Assembly (NCBI GenBank): GCA_001606155.1
Contig: LODT01000006.1
Span: forward strand, 806,001-870,000
Length of the DNA: 64,000 bases
DNA from: Tieghemostelium lacteum
Taxonomy: Eukaryota > Evosea > Eumycetozoa > Dictyosteliales > Raperosteliaceae
Direction: 5' to 3'
Positions 11,231-23,465 of this stretch are shown piece by piece; position 1 is the first letter of the stretch; the number at the start of each line of letters is the position of its first letter. Under the pieces are notes generated by a model. That model had not been told where the DNA came from and made no database searches. It worked only from the letters and a program-made list of their open reading frames with translations. The position numbers were made by a program, and so were the translations under genes.

Positions 11231-13342
11231 TTAATTCTTATTTATAGAATTTTTATTTAATTTGTTATGATAATTTTTAATTTGAAGTTTAATATCGCTT
11301 AAAACATCAGGATCTTCAATAGTTGGTGGAATTGGGAATTCATCACCATTATAAATTTTTCTAAGTACATTTCTCATAATCTTACCTGAACGAGTTTTTG
11401 GTAGTTTGGAGAAAGCTAATACATTTTTAAATACAGCAACTGGACCAATAGTATTACGTACCAATTGAATGAGTTCTTTCTCCACTTTTTCAATGCTGTG
11501 TGAATGTTTTAAAATTACAAAACCAAAAGGAATTTCGCCTTTAATCTCATCAGGTACACCAATGACAGCACATTCTACAACAGATGCATGACCAGCTAGT
11601 ACCTCTTCAATAGAACCAGTGGATATTCTGTGACCACTGGTATTTATAACATCATCAATACGACTAACTACATGAAAATAACCTTTAGAGTCCATGTATC
11701 CGCTGTCACCAGTACGCGAATATCCCAAATGTGGTCTTTGATAGGTTTGAATGTATCCTGGATGGTTTAGGTATAGAGTATTTGTGAATCCAGGTGGAAC
11801 TGGTAAACGTATAGCAATCTCACCTTGTTCATCCACTTTGCTAATTGGTTTTGAATGGTCATCAAGAATCTCCATTTTAAAACCCATAAATGGTTTTCCA
11901 GAGACACCAATTTCTAATTGTAGTTCACCATTGGAATCGAGTGGTTGTGTGAGCATAGTGCAACCACTCTCCGATGTCCAATAGTGGTCACCTACAGTAC
12001 TGGTTTTTGGTAGCTTAGATTGAAGCCATAATTGAGTTGGTGTATCTAATCTTTCTCCAGCTAACCACATGTATTTTAAAGAGGAAAGATCAATACCTTC
12101 AAAATGTTTACCTTCAGGGTCATCACGATGGATTGCTCTTATAGCTGTTGGTGCTGAAAACATTGCCTTTACACGATACTTTTCAATTAGACGCCAATAT
12201 ACAGATGGATCAGGTAGAATTGGTTTACCTTCGAATATAATAGAAGTGAGTCCACATGCTAAAGCACCATAAACACATAATGAATGTCCTACAACCCAAC
12301 CAATATCAGAACCAGCCCAAAATACATCACCAGGTTGCATTCCATATCCATATCTAATGGCATAGTTTAACTGTGCCATATAACCACCAGTCTCTCTTAT
12401 AATACCTTTTGGTGCACCAGTTGTTCCACTAGTATATATTAGATATAATGGATGACTGGATTCAACCAATTGGTATTCTCTCAGTGGTTCAACACCTTTA
12501 ATTAACTGATTCCAATCCATAGCTTTATCAAGAGAGCTAGAATATTTTTTTGGAGAAATTTCAACTGATGAAGTATCTCTATTAAATAGTACAACATGAT
12601 TTGGTTTATGTTTTGAAATATCTAAAGCCTCACCTAATAAGGATTTATAATCCACCGTCTTAAGACCATCAATACCATAATTTGAAGAGATTACTAAACG
12701 AGCTTGACTATGTTCAATTCTATTAGCTAATTGTGCTGATGCAAAACCACCAAATACCACCGAATGAATTGCACCAATTCTAGCACATGCCAACATTGCA
12801 ATTACACCCTCATTTATCATTGGCATATAAATGATAACCCTATCACCTTTACCAACACCTAAATTAACTAATCCTCTAGCAAATAGACACACTTTATCAT
12901 AAAGTTGTTGATAGGTAAGTTTCTCTTCCCAACCTTTACCAGGTGTCTCTTGAATGAGTGCAATTTGATCCTTTCTTAATGGATCACGAACATGAACATC
13001 TAAACAATTATAAGCAGCATTTAAAACACCACCTTCAAACCATTTTGGTGTCTCAATAGTTCCACCCATTACTTTATCATATCTCTTATTCCAATGTACA
13101 TATTGTGATGCAACACTATCCCAAAATTTTTCAGGTTCCTCTATTGATCTCTTATATTCTTTTTCATAATTAAAAGTTTTTAAATGTTCTGATATAGCAT
13201 TCTGTTGCTTCTGATTGAAATCATTTTTATTACTATAAAATCTAATACCATTATTTTGTAAATAAAGGTAATTTTGATGATAATTTTGAAAAGATTTAAA
13301 AGAAATAGACTGAAATAGCCTATTATTTCTAATAAAGTACAT
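11231..13342 (-). CDS. acss3: Short-chain acyl-CoA synthetase (ACSS3/PrpE-like), mitochondrial
   Basis: A single-exon gene of 703 residues. It is predicted to join propionate (or acetate/butyrate) to CoA through an acyl-AMP intermediate. The first 35-40 residues are basic, rich in Ser, Asn and Phe and free of acids, as in a mitochondrial presequence. The P-loop-like motif YTSGTTGAPKG is near residue 301, followed by 'WAGSDIGWVVGHS', which is characteristic of the propionyl-CoA synthetase branch. The acyl-adenylate segment YWTSESG and the hinge SRTGDSGYMD are intact. The catalytic lysine motif PKTRSGKIMR is near residue 650. The length is close to that of human ACSS3. A cytosolic acetyl-CoA synthetase is less likely given the presequence. 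Confidence 0.92.
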   Translation of the reverse strand: MYFIRNNRLFQSISFKSFQNYHQNYLYLQNNGIRFYSNKNDFNQKQQNAISEHLKTFNYEKEYKRSIEEPEKFWDSVASQYVHWNKRYDKVMGGTIETPKWFEGGVLNAAYNCLDVHVRDPLRKDQIALIQETPGKGWEEKLTYQQLYDKVCLFARGLVNLGVGKGDRVIIYMPMINEGVIAMLACARIGAIHSVVFGGFASAQLANRIEHSQARLVISSNYGIDGLKTVDYKSLLGEALDISKHKPNHVVLFNRDTSSVEISPKKYSSSLDKAMDWNQLIKGVEPLREYQLVESSHPLYLIYTSGTTGAPKGIIRETGGYMAQLNYAIRYGYGMQPGDVFWAGSDIGWVVGHSLCVYGALACGLTSIIFEGKPILPDPSVYWRLIEKYRVKAMFSAPTAIRAIHRDDPEGKHFEGIDLSSLKYMWLAGERLDTPTQLWLQSKLPKTSTVGDHYWTSESGCTMLTQPLDSNGELQLEIGVSGKPFMGFKMEILDDHSKPISKVDEQGEIAIRLPVPPGFTNTLYLNHPGYIQTYQRPHLGYSRTGDSGYMDSKGYFHVVSRIDDVINTSGHRISTGSIEEVLAGHASVVECAVIGVPDEIKGEIPFGFVILKHSHSIEKVEKELIQLVRNTIGPVAVFKNVLAFSKLPKTRSGKIMRNVLRKIYNGDEFPIPPTIEDPDVLSDIKLQIKNYHNKLNKNSINKN

Positions 13343-13802
13343 TTAAATCAAGGTGCACTGTGCAAATTTTAATTTTACTTGGTAAAGAGTTTTTTTTTTG
13401 TTGGGTTATTTTAAAATTTTAGTGAAGATGTACAAGATATTTATTATATTACTTTACAAAAAAAATAATTATTTTTTGAAAAAGTTAAAAATAATACTGT
13501 GACAATTTGGTTCATTTATTTAATTTATGTTTTTTAATAATTATTAAAAGCTAAGTTAAAATTTGGTTGTGTTTTTAAAGATTATATTTTGGAGTTATAA
13601 CAATGTTCAATTGATCAACTGATTCTCCAAAACCACAAAATTAATTGAAAATTTAATTTTTTAAAAAATTTAAAAAACCTAACACAAAAAATTCTACATT
13701 AATTGTATATTTATATTTTATTTATTTAATTTAATACCTTTTACTTTATTTATTCAATAATAATATAATAATTTTAATAATTATTACAACAATAAATCAA
13801 TA
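13343..13802. promoter_or_regulatory. Divergent promoter region
   Basis: A 460-base AT-rich spacer between the start codons of the acyl-CoA synthetase (-) and the SH3 protein (+). It should contain both promoters. I found no coding stretch, RNA gene or strong repeat in it. Confidence 0.5.
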
Positions 13803-15760
13803 ATGATTACTTCAAATTCATTTTTTGAAGTTATAGCAATTAAAGAACACAAGCCGGTTCATCAATCACAATTAGCATTTAAAAAAGGTGCAAAGTTTAT
13901 TGTAGTTGAAATGTTATTAACTGGTTGGTGGAGAGGTGAGGTATGTTAATTTAAACAATATATATATATATTAATTTTAGAGAAATGAATATTTTAATAA
14001 CCAATGTTAAAAAATGAAAGCATCAAGGAAAGAGCGGACTATTTCCACAATCATATGTTCAAAGAGTTGAACCAGAAGAAACTAATAATGAATCACCAGA
14101 ATTATCTGGAATTGATCAAAATAAACCACAGACTGATCAGCAATATACAATACCACCACCATTACACCCACTGATATCAGTGACCAATTTAAATATTAAT
14201 GATATAAAAATTGAAGAATTTATAAATAATTTACCACCACCTCCAAGTGAAGATGGAAATGATGTAGGCGTACATCAACTACAACAACAAACATCGCAGC
14301 CACAAATTAGATCTTTATCACCTCCACCACCTTTAATGCCTATATCTCAAACTACTTCCAACACAAACAATAATGAATCACGTCCTGTACAGTTACCAAG
14401 ATCACCAAGATTCAATATAACAAATATTCAACAACAATTACAACAGCAACAACAAGGAAGACCGCAATCACCAGGTGTAAAAGGAAATCAATCACCAACT
14501 TATCAATTTAACACCATTTCAAATACTAGATCTAGTACTACATCTAGTCCAACACCACAACAACAACAATCCCAACCCCAACAACAAGAACAACAACAAG
14601 AACAACCCCAACAACAACAACAACAACCACAACAACAAACCCAACAACCACAACAACAAAAAGGTCATAGTAGAAAGAACTCTGGACCATCAACATCAGT
14701 TACATCTGTTGATGAAGCAGCAGATGAAAGTAATCTACGTAATAATGCAGATAGATTTAAAACTATGCCTTCTAATTCAGTAAAAACAAGATCACCACTA
14801 TTAAATAATCAAAGAATTGGAATGAAAGATATAAATCCAGAGGTACCATATTATATCACTAGAGCAATGCAATCATTTCAAAAGCAAGCTTTTGATGAAC
14901 TTGATATTAATAGTGGTGAATTGATTTTGGTGTACAATCACAAGGATATTGAGTCTGATTGGTGGGTTGGAAAGATAAAAACCACATTTGGAGTTTTTCC
15001 AAAGAAATGTGTTGAAATTATCAAAGATATCTCACCACAACCAACAGTTTTATCACCACCATTAACATCACAACAAGCTGCCAATCAACATAAAGAATAT
15101 TTAGAAAAACAACAACAACAAATTCAAGCTAATAGGGAGCAACAACCACCTACACCATCACTAAATCAATCTGAACCAGCCTACAGAAAAGGTATAGCAG
15201 TTGCACATTATAATAGTCAATTTGCAAATTATCTATCCTTTAAAAAGGGTGATGAAATTGTGTTATTGAAAAAAGAAGGTGAATTTTGGAAAGGTAGAAT
15301 TGGTAATCAAGTTGGTCTTGTATCTCCAAACTATGTTCAAGAAGTTCAAATGCCACCAATTTCTAAATTTATAAATAATTCAAATTCTCAACAACCACCA
15401 CCAATACAATCTCAACCTCAAACACAAACAAATACAAAAGTTACACAACCACAACAACAACAACAACAACAACCACAACCACAACCACAAGCAAAACAAC
15501 AACCAACAACAACACCACCATCATCACAATCAACTATAAGCGAAGAAGAAGCAATTGCTTTAAAAATTAAAGAATCCATGTCACAATTTGAAACTAGAGA
15601 AGAACTTTTAAATGCTGTCCAATCATTAGCAATTAAATTTGTTAAACAAACAAGTCAACTTAAAAAAGAATTACAAGATGAAAAATCAAAAAATTCACAT
15701 TTACAATCTGAGATTTCATTGTTAGAATCAGAAATATCAATATTAAAAAATATTCAATAA
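13803..15760 (+). CDS. Adaptor protein with three SH3 domains and C-terminal coiled coil
   Basis: Two exons, 13803-13940 and 14021-15760, are joined across a GTATGT...AAAG intron. The join completes an SH3 domain (GWWRGE then HQGKSGLFPQSYVQ) and gives 625 residues. SH3 domain 1 is at residues 8-65. SH3 domain 2 is at about 322-381, with a WW pair and GVFPKKCVE. SH3 domain 3 is at about 431-489, with ALYDY-like AVAHYN and GLVSPNYVQ. Proline- and glutamine-rich linkers separate the domains, and a coiled coil of about 45 residues ends the protein. This is a scaffold layout, as in endocytic or actin adaptors. The partners and the exact orthologue are unknown. The first SH3 is easily missed because the intron splits it. 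Confidence 0.88.
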
Positions 15761-16010
15761 TCCTATCTATCCTTCTATAAAAAAACAAACAAATTATTTA
15801 TATTTATAGTAATAATCAAATAAAAATACTAATTAGTAAAACTATTTTTTATTATTAGCTATACAAAAGAAGGTTGTTTATTTTAATTATTTTGAATGAC
15901 AAAATAATTTCTGTCATTAAGTATATATATATTTGTTTTGTGTTTTTTTTTGTTTATACAAATTTGATTACAATTATTTGTTATATTTTAAATTATAATT
16001 ATTATTATTA

Positions 16011-17812
16011 TTATTGAGATATTGTAACAGGAACTGTAGACTTTTCAAAAGTATCAGTAAATTCCACATCAGTATCTCTTTGATTATTATTTTTCTGTTG
16101 TTCTTGTTGTTCATCATCATTGTTCTTTGGATGTACAATATCTTCTAGAGAACGATGACTAGAGAGTGCAGCAATGGTAGATGGATCCACAGGAAGCAAA
16201 GATTTTCTTCTAATTACATTTGCAGGCTTCATTGTGGCAGGTTCTTGATGCAAAGGTTTATTTGTATTTACAGGCATATCCATCTGTTGGAGTCTCTCTT
16301 GTTGTAAAAGTTTTTGTTTTCTCTTATTTTCCTTGTAGGTCTCTGAAACCTTATTGTAGGTATCTATATCAATTTCCATAAATAATTTCAGAGAACTGAG
16401 AGAAAGTGATCTAATGGATTTGTTCCAATGATTATTACTGTTTTCATAGAGAGGTGTATAAAAGAGATCCAGGGCATATTTTAAAGAGGATTTGGAGGCA
16501 ATTAGATAGACTATATGATCATTACTCCAAAGGTAGAGAGCTCTCTCAGCTACCTGAAAGTGAACGGATTGGAAACATTTGGACAACTGTCTAAAGAGTG
16601 GACCTCGAATACGAATAAACTGTTCCTCTTCAATGACATTGAGGAGATCCTCTAGCTCTGAGAGGAATAATACTTCTTTTTGACTGTTTCCAACAGGCCA
16701 CATTCTTAGGATGCATTTGAATATTACCTCTGAAAGTGTAGGATCCTTTTCAATAAATTGAGCCATACAATAGCCCAAATGAGAGCAATACAATGAATAG
16801 GATTTTGGTTTGTGTAGAGGTAACAAAACCTTAATGAGGAAATGTTTGTGTTCATCTTTGAGAGGCACCACAAAACCATTAATTATACTACCCAAAACCT
16901 CTAGAATCTCTGATACGCCATTGTGTTGATAGGATTCATAGACAAATGTACAAAACAAATCTTTAATTGCAGTACGAATGAATGCTCTGAGACCCAAAAA
17001 TTTACCATAAATTCGATGAAGGGTGGTTTTTAGATAATCTCTTTCACGTGGATCCTCGCTATCAAAGAGATCCAATAATTGTAAAACAAACTTTTCATCA
17101 ATGAAATTTATGGCAATGTGAGTATTGAATGTTGGTGAATCTATAAAACGTAGTAATAACTCATAGACAATTTGTATATGTGGCCATGCTGCTTCTAAAA
17201 TGGGTTCATCTTCTTCTGGATCATACATTACACCATAGGGATTCATACGTGGTGGAAGTGGTCTGAATAGGTTAGTTGCAACCATATCAAATAGTGCCTC
17301 ATAGATCTTCTCGTGTAGTGCCTCTTGATTACTCAATAAAAAGTGAACACATTGTAACAGTGCCTCTTGTTTAATGGATTTACTCTGTAGATCGGAATTA
17401 GCATCACCACAAAAATCAAATACATAACAGCATTGTTTGAGTTTTAACAAAAACAATGTTTGTCTTTCCTCTGGTGTTACCTCTTCAAATGATGGTATCT
17501 TTTGAAGTTCACCATGTGATTTCTCATGAAATCTACTACTGGCACTTCTTCTCAATGAACTACCTCCACTTGTGATAACTGTTGTATTTGGTATTGATGT
17601 TCTACCTGCAGGTATAACTCCTACCATCATGGTAGGATCTTGTTGTTGTTTAGGTGAATTGGGTATACTTGTATTGGGATTAAATCCTGACCTATTTTTA
17701 ATTCATCACCAATCATTTTTTTAAATTTCAAATAAAAAAAAAAAAAAAATTAAATGATTATTATTTGAATTAATTTTTATACACCTTAAAACCCTCTAAA
17801 CTGTTCTAACAT
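16011..17812 (-). CDS. psrA: Protein phosphatase 2A regulatory subunit B56 (B')
   Basis: The main exon, 17691-16011, encodes the HEAT-like B56 fold that targets the PP2A catalytic/scaffold dimer to substrates. The family blocks VFDFCGDANSDLQSKSIK, RDYLKTTLHRIYGKF and RIRGPLFRQLSKCFQS are all present and well kept. The C-terminus is a polar tail rich in Asn and Gln. D. discoideum has a B56 subunit, PsrA, linked to GSK3 control in development; I take this as its orthologue. An acceptor (ATAG) precedes 17691, so there must be an upstream exon. The best candidate is 17812-17793 (MLEQFRG), which keeps phase but uses a weak donor, GTTTTA. The first exon is therefore tentative. Confidence 0.88.
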
Positions 17813-18501
17813 ACATTCTCTATCTATATTATTATATGTATACTAATATATTTATAATCCCTTTATAAGATTTTCTCTGACCTAAACAATCTAATCTTTG
17901 TATTTTTTTTTTTTCTTATCAACCCTGAATGATTGATATTGACCAATGTTTCTGCTATATTTTTTGATTACTTTTCTTACTATAGTAAAACAAAAGGTTG
18001 TAATAAAAATTTTAAATATAATTTTAAATATACGATATGTACAATGAATATAGAAGTTGAATTTTATACAATTTCTTAAAAGTTGTTTTGATTAAGAAAA
18101 AAAAAAAAAAAGTACTACTTGATATATAAGTAATATATTTAAACAACAAATTAAATTAAAAATTTAGTGTTTGTTTTGCATACTCAAATAAAAAAACTTT
18201 ATCAAATTAATTTTTCTTTTTTTTTAATTATTTTCAAAAAAAGGAAATAAGCTCACAAAGGAGATTTTAAATTAAAAATATCATTTTTATTTTTAGAATT
18301 AATACTATTAATGTTATTATTTATTTGAATTAAAAAATGTTAAGGAGGAATAAATTGAAATAGGTTTTAATAATATTTAAATTATCTCAAAAAATTTTTA
18401 ATTTGAAAAAGTTTCGTTTTACTCGTTTTTTTTTTTTTATTATTTAAAAAACTAATCACTCTAAAATCACTTATTTAGAGTAAAGATAAAGAATATATAA
18501 A
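17813..18501. promoter_or_regulatory. Divergent AT-rich promoter region
   Basis: A 689-base spacer between psrA (-) and gnl2 (+). It is AT-rich with several T and A runs (near 17907, 18099 and 18425). It probably holds both promoters and the 5' leader of psrA. I see no conserved RNA gene. Confidence 0.45.
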
Positions 18502-20838
18502 ATGGCAAGAGAACATACAGAGAGAAGAGATCATACAGAGAGAAGTTTTCAAAATAGGGTTTCAAAGGCCAACCATCAAATGAACCCTGATAGGGTTGTG
18601 CCTAAAGGGAAAACCAATCTTCGTAGTAGAAGTACTATTTTAAGACTAAAGATGCAAAATGATAAGAAAGCCTACACTAGTAAAGATACAACTCACAATA
18701 CCAGAATCATAAAGGATCGTAGATTATTTGAGAATTCAAGAGTAATTAGTCAAGAGCAATTAACTACACTCAGAGAGGAGTTAAGTTCAGCAGTTGATAA
18801 CCCATATAAAGTACTATTACATGCCAACAAATTACCAATGGGGTTGTTAAAAGATGCAACTAAAAAAACTCAAATGAATCTCTTGACAACTGAATCTTTT
18901 GACAATACATTTGGTCCAAAAAAACAAAGAAAGAGACCAAATCTTCAACAAATTGGTGACTATGAAAATTTAGTGACTAAAGTGACTGCAAGTGCTGGAC
19001 AATACGATGAGACTAAAGATAAAAATATTAAAATTGAAGAGGATATGAAGGAGACTAGACGTTTGGATATCTTTGATAAAGGTACTTCTCGTAGAATTTG
19101 GGGTGAGCTTTATAAGGTAATTGATAGTTCAGATGTCATTGTTCAAGTTCTAGATGCCAGAGATCCAATGGGTACCAGATCAAGACATTTAGAATCACAA
19201 CTAAAAAAGAATTCTCGTCATAAACATTTAATATTCATTCTGAATAAGTGTGATTTAGTACCAACATGGGCAACTGCTAGATGGGTTAAGATTCTCTCTA
19301 AAGAGTACCCAACATTGGCATTCCATGCCAGTATTACCAATCCATTTGGTAAAGGTTCTCTCATTCAACTTCTCAGACAATTCTCTAAACTTCACACTGA
19401 CAAGAAACAAATTAGTGTTGGTTTTGTAGGCTACCCAAATGTAGGTAAATCCTCAATTATCAATACCCTCAAATCTAAAGTTGTTTGTAAAGCTGCTCCT
19501 ATTCCAGGTGAGACTAAAGTTTGGCAGTATATCACTTTGATGAAACGTATCTATCTCATTGATTGTCCAGGTGTTGTACCTGCTACTGGTGACAGTGAGG
19601 TGGAATTGGTACTTAAAGGTGTAGTCAGAGTTGAAAATCTTGAAGATGCTACTGAATACATTCCAGAGGTTCTCAATCGTATCAAAAAGGACTATCTTGT
19701 AAAAACCTATAATATTGCCGATTGGAAAGATCATGAGGATTTCCTCTCACAAATGGCAGAGAAAACTGGTAAACTTTTGAAAAAACGTGTACCTGATCTA
19801 AATGCTGTTGCTAAACTGGTACTCTATGACTATCAGAGAGGTAAAATACCATACTTTACCCCACCTCCTGAACAATCAAAAGAGGAAAAGGAAGAGGAAG
19901 AACAAATACAAGAAGAACAGGTAAAATTAGAACAATTGGATCAAATTGAAAAGGATTTGGCAATTAAAGAGGAACAAATTGAAAAACTAGATGATTCTTC
20001 TAATCAACAGATTAAATCAGAAATTGAAAAACTAAAAGAGAAAAAGAAATTATATGAAAATTTAGTTGTAAACCAAAAATTAACTAAAATTAATGTAAAA
20101 TCAGAATTCAATGAAGAAGATGCTAAAGGTGAGGAATATGTTGATCCATTTGATGAAGAACCTGATTGGGATGAATTATATGAAAAGGAAGAAAATTCTG
20201 ATGATGAAGATGAAGATCTAAAAGATGAAGATCTAAAAGATGGTGATATTCAATACGAAGATGATGATGATCTTTTAGATGGTGATATTCAATATGAGGA
20301 AGATGATGATGAAGAAATTGAGGAAGAAGAAGAAGAGGTAGTAGAAAAAGTAACTCCACAAAAGAAGAATAAAAAGAATAATAAAAGAAAATTAGATGAA
20401 GAATCAGAATCACCAGTAAAATCAACTAAATCGAATAATAATAATAGTAAACAAAAGAAGAATAAGAAATTAAAATCTGATAAGATAGCTGAGGAATTGG
20501 AAGATGCTAAAAAAGAAGATGAAGAGGAAGAAGAAACTGAAACCTTTAAACCTAGTACTGGTCCTTTAAATCTAAAGAAATTAAAAGCTACTACTACAAC
20601 CACTACCACCTCTAATAACATCAAATCGAGAAAAGATTATGTTGAAGTTATGCCAGAAGTTGAATCAGAGGAAGAAGATGCAAAATCTAAAAGAGAAAGA
20701 AGAAAAACAACAAACAAAGCTAAAGTTGGTGTACATTTTTATGAAACTCATAATGTTAAAAATAGAAATAGAGAAAGAAAAGGTCCAAAGAAACCAAAAT
20801 ATCAACAATTAAAAGCTTCTGACAAGCAAAAAAAATAA
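18502..20838 (+). CDS. gnl2: Nucleolar GTP-binding protein 2 (circularly permuted GTPase, 60S assembly)
   Basis: A single-exon gene of 778 residues. The family (Nog2/Ngp1/GNL2) binds pre-60S ribosomes and gates their export from the nucleus. The N-terminal NGP1-type region is basic. The GTPase motifs occur in permuted order: G5-like DARDPMGTR near residue 214, G4 NKCD near 249, G1 GYPNVGKSS near 311, and G3 DCPGV near 354. The order G4-G1-G3 is diagnostic of the YlqF/YawG class. The C-terminal third is a very acidic and lysine-rich tail. Related permuted GTPases (LSG1, GNL3) differ in the N-terminal region, and GNL2 fits best. Confidence 0.95.
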   Translation: MAREHTERRDHTERSFQNRVSKANHQMNPDRVVPKGKTNLRSRSTILRLKMQNDKKAYTSKDTTHNTRIIKDRRLFENSRVISQEQLTTLREELSSAVDNPYKVLLHANKLPMGLLKDATKKTQMNLLTTESFDNTFGPKKQRKRPNLQQIGDYENLVTKVTASAGQYDETKDKNIKIEEDMKETRRLDIFDKGTSRRIWGELYKVIDSSDVIVQVLDARDPMGTRSRHLESQLKKNSRHKHLIFILNKCDLVPTWATARWVKILSKEYPTLAFHASITNPFGKGSLIQLLRQFSKLHTDKKQISVGFVGYPNVGKSSIINTLKSKVVCKAAPIPGETKVWQYITLMKRIYLIDCPGVVPATGDSEVELVLKGVVRVENLEDATEYIPEVLNRIKKDYLVKTYNIADWKDHEDFLSQMAEKTGKLLKKRVPDLNAVAKLVLYDYQRGKIPYFTPPPEQSKEEKEEEEQIQEEQVKLEQLDQIEKDLAIKEEQIEKLDDSSNQQIKSEIEKLKEKKKLYENLVVNQKLTKINVKSEFNEEDAKGEEYVDPFDEEPDWDELYEKEENSDDEDEDLKDEDLKDGDIQYEDDDDLLDGDIQYEEDDDEEIEEEEEEVVEKVTPQKKNKKNNKRKLDEESESPVKSTKSNNNNSKQKKNKKLKSDKIAEELEDAKKEDEEEEETETFKPSTGPLNLKKLKATTTTTTTSNNIKSRKDYVEVMPEVESEEEDAKSKRERRKTTNKAKVGVHFYETHNVKNRNRERKGPKKPKYQQLKASDKQKK

Positions 20839-20939
20839 ACTTTTTATACAAACTTTTAATTTATATATAATATAAAAAAATAAGAACAGTTCAAAAATAC
20901 AAGAATATTGCTATAAAGATCTTGATAAATTTATTAATT

Positions 20940-22393
20940 TCAAGAACTAATGCATGTGGTACTTGAAGATTTTGGTAATGCGAATTGATTATTTGTTAAA
21001 CTGTTTCGTCTGGATAATGTTATTGATGAATCACAACTATGTGAATGCTGATGATGGTGATGTGAAATGGGATTACTGGGATAAATAATGGTATTGGGGT
21101 TTTTAACTGATGTGTCATTGGTTGTTGCAATAAATTTATGATTTTGAGTTTGAATTGTAATCTTATTTCCAACCGCAGTCGTAGTCGAAGAATTTATAGG
21201 TTTACCAGTTAGTCCTGGTGATTGAATTCTATTGTTTTGGTCAGAAGTTGCAGATACCATTGGAATGGAGATGGTGTAGGACTTAAAGTTTGGAATTTGT
21301 GGTATTGGATTTACATTATTATTAAAATTAAAATTATTATTCATATTGAGGTTATTACTATTTGATTTTGATTGTTTTTTCAAGTATCTCACTTGTGGTA
21401 CAAAACTATCCAATTGTGAATAGTAGTCTAAATACTCATTTAAATTACATGATAGATCAAATTGCATAATATTTAAATAGGCAATTTCTAGAAAATTTAA
21501 TTCATTTCTAGTTATACCACCTATGTGACTATAATATTGATTATTATAAAATCTATCTATTATTTTGAAAATATTTAAATATTAATATTTATGCTATAGT
21601 AAAATAAGGTAAAATTACGTACCATCAATATATTTTGTTGCAATTAAAATTGAAGTAATTAAAAGTCTATGAATATTATGGCTGGTAACTATAAAGTTAC
21701 CCTTGGAAATTATTCTATCAATATATACAGTAATCATTATAAAACATTCTTTTGAACATGGTGAAAATTTAACTAATCTATATAAATAATCGGTAATTGA
21801 TATCTTGGGAATCTCACCAGTTGGTGAAACAAATATATTGGATTGATATTGTGTGCCTAATTTATTAATTATCTATAAAATAATAAGTATATTAATATAT
21901 TGATTCCAAAATATACATATATATATAAATTTTTTTAAAAACATACAGCATCTCCTAATAATGGTAATTCAGTTAATACATAACATAGTGTCCATAGTAG
22001 TTCAGTTTGATTTTCCTTGACATCAATTTTTTTGATTTTATTCATACGGTCTCTAATGATATCTAAAATAGTTGGTAATTTAAATGGTGGGATATTGGTA
22101 ATGACTTTTTGAAAACATGATTTGGAACAATAAACATGTGCATAGATCTTTTGAATTATTAGATTTTGATTGGCTTGTGAATTGGCATTAGATGATGATG
22201 AAGAGGAAGAAGAGGATGTGGATATATTATGTTTTTTTGATTTTTTACTTTGTCTTGTATTTGGTGGTGTCAGAATTACTGAATCTGATCTCTCTTGTTT
22301 ATTATTACTATTGGTATTTTGTGAATAGCTACCATATAAATTATCGTTAGAGTACATCATTGTACTACTGTTTTGCATTTGTTGTTGATACAT
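20940..22393 (-). CDS. PHO80-like cyclin (three exons)
   Basis: I join exons 22393-21947, 21872-21623 and 21556-20940 through introns with GTATGT and GTACGT donors and TATAG/AATAG acceptors. The result is one open frame of 437 residues. The spliced centre forms a cyclin box: ISITDYLYRLVKFSPCSKEC, then ITVYIDRII, then ILIATKYIDDRFYNNQYYSH, then GGITRNELNFLEIAYL. The 'KYxDD..YNN..(Y/W)xxVGG' pattern is typical of the PHO80/P-type (U-type) cyclins that pair with PHO85/CDK5-like kinases. The N-terminal region is Ser/Asn-rich. The C-terminal 170 residues are low complexity. No exon alone shows the whole domain. The specific CDK partner is not known. Confidence 0.9.
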
Positions 22394-23465
22394 TATTTAT
22401 AAATTAATAATAATATGATTTATTATTTTTGAAATTATTATTATTATAATTTTTATATTTTTTTTTTTTTACTAAAGATGAAGTCAATCTATTATACGGA
22501 TACTATAGATTCTATTAAATTGTTAGATACAGTGATTATTTTATGCAGTTGCAATTATTGAATTGAATTTAAATATATAAAGTTGAATTTTGTTATTTTT
22601 TTTTTAAATTCTATTTTTAATTTGCTATCATTTATTCCAATATACCAGTTACTGAATAGTTAATAAATATTTAAAAGATGGTGAGTGCTATTTTGTTTTT
22701 TTCCTGTTGTAGGTGGAACTCAAAGACAAACACCAATTTTCACCAAATTAACTTTCTGTTATTATATTTTAATTGCTGAAATTTGTTTTGTGGATTTGTT
22801 ATAATTTATCTCATCGTTCTAATACTCTTTTTTTCCTATTTGTTTTTTTTTTGTTTTACTCTAGTACTCTGATACTTTATTGTGTGGGTGTGTATGTATT
22901 TTTAATTTTGTTGGATTGTAGTTTCAAATGTAATTTCGAAAGATATTACTATTCGATAATTTAATAGGGTGTTTATGTGTTTAAAACACTGCTTTTTGAT
23001 TGTAGTTTCCTCTCAATGTGCTTTCTACTAGTTGTATTTGATAATTTTCCATAAATTTCAATTGTAAAATCAAAAACCACTACCCACTACCACTTTACCA
23101 CCCTTTTGGATAGGAGATTAATATAAATTCTCTTTCAACACCCACTATTAAAATATATAAAACACAAAAGATAATTTTAAATGATTTGTTTGTGTGAGAG
23201 GTGTTAAAGTGGGAGTTTTTTTCAAGTACTCATTTATATTTTTGCTCTTTGAGGCCCTTTTGAGATTCTCTTTAGTAATAGATAATTATCTAAATGTAAA
23301 CTATGAATTATAATTCGCAATTTTTCAAGTGTAGATATTTAAATTTTTTGTGTAATCATTTGAACATGAAAACACCTCAAAGTTAGGTGTTTTGAGTCCA
23401 AAATAAAAAAAAAAAAAAAATTTTTTTAAATTATAAATTATTACACTTTTAAAGTTATATTAAAA
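22394..23465. other. Long intergenic region, no firm gene
   Basis: This 1072-base gap separates the divergent cyclin and Bax-inhibitor-like genes and must contain both promoters. It is less uniformly A+T than other spacers. It contains splice-like pieces: an ATG followed at once by GTGAGT (22678-22686) and a CCTGTTGTAG acceptor at about 22703-22712. If spliced, these would encode only about 13 residues before a stop. Two further TTGTAG acceptor-like sites lie near 22920 and 23005. A spliced non-coding RNA is possible, but nothing here is conserved enough for me to call. Confidence 0.35.

Noticed and set aside
20123-20425. His/Leu-rich open frame on the minus strand
   Set aside because: Mirror of the acidic GAT/GAA-rich part of gnl2; GAT read backwards gives ATC and shifted CAT codons.
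22773-22964. Short hydrophobic open frame on the plus strand
   Set aside because: Phe/Tyr/Leu-rich translation of T-rich spacer DNA with no family resemblance and no usual dictyostelid codon pattern.
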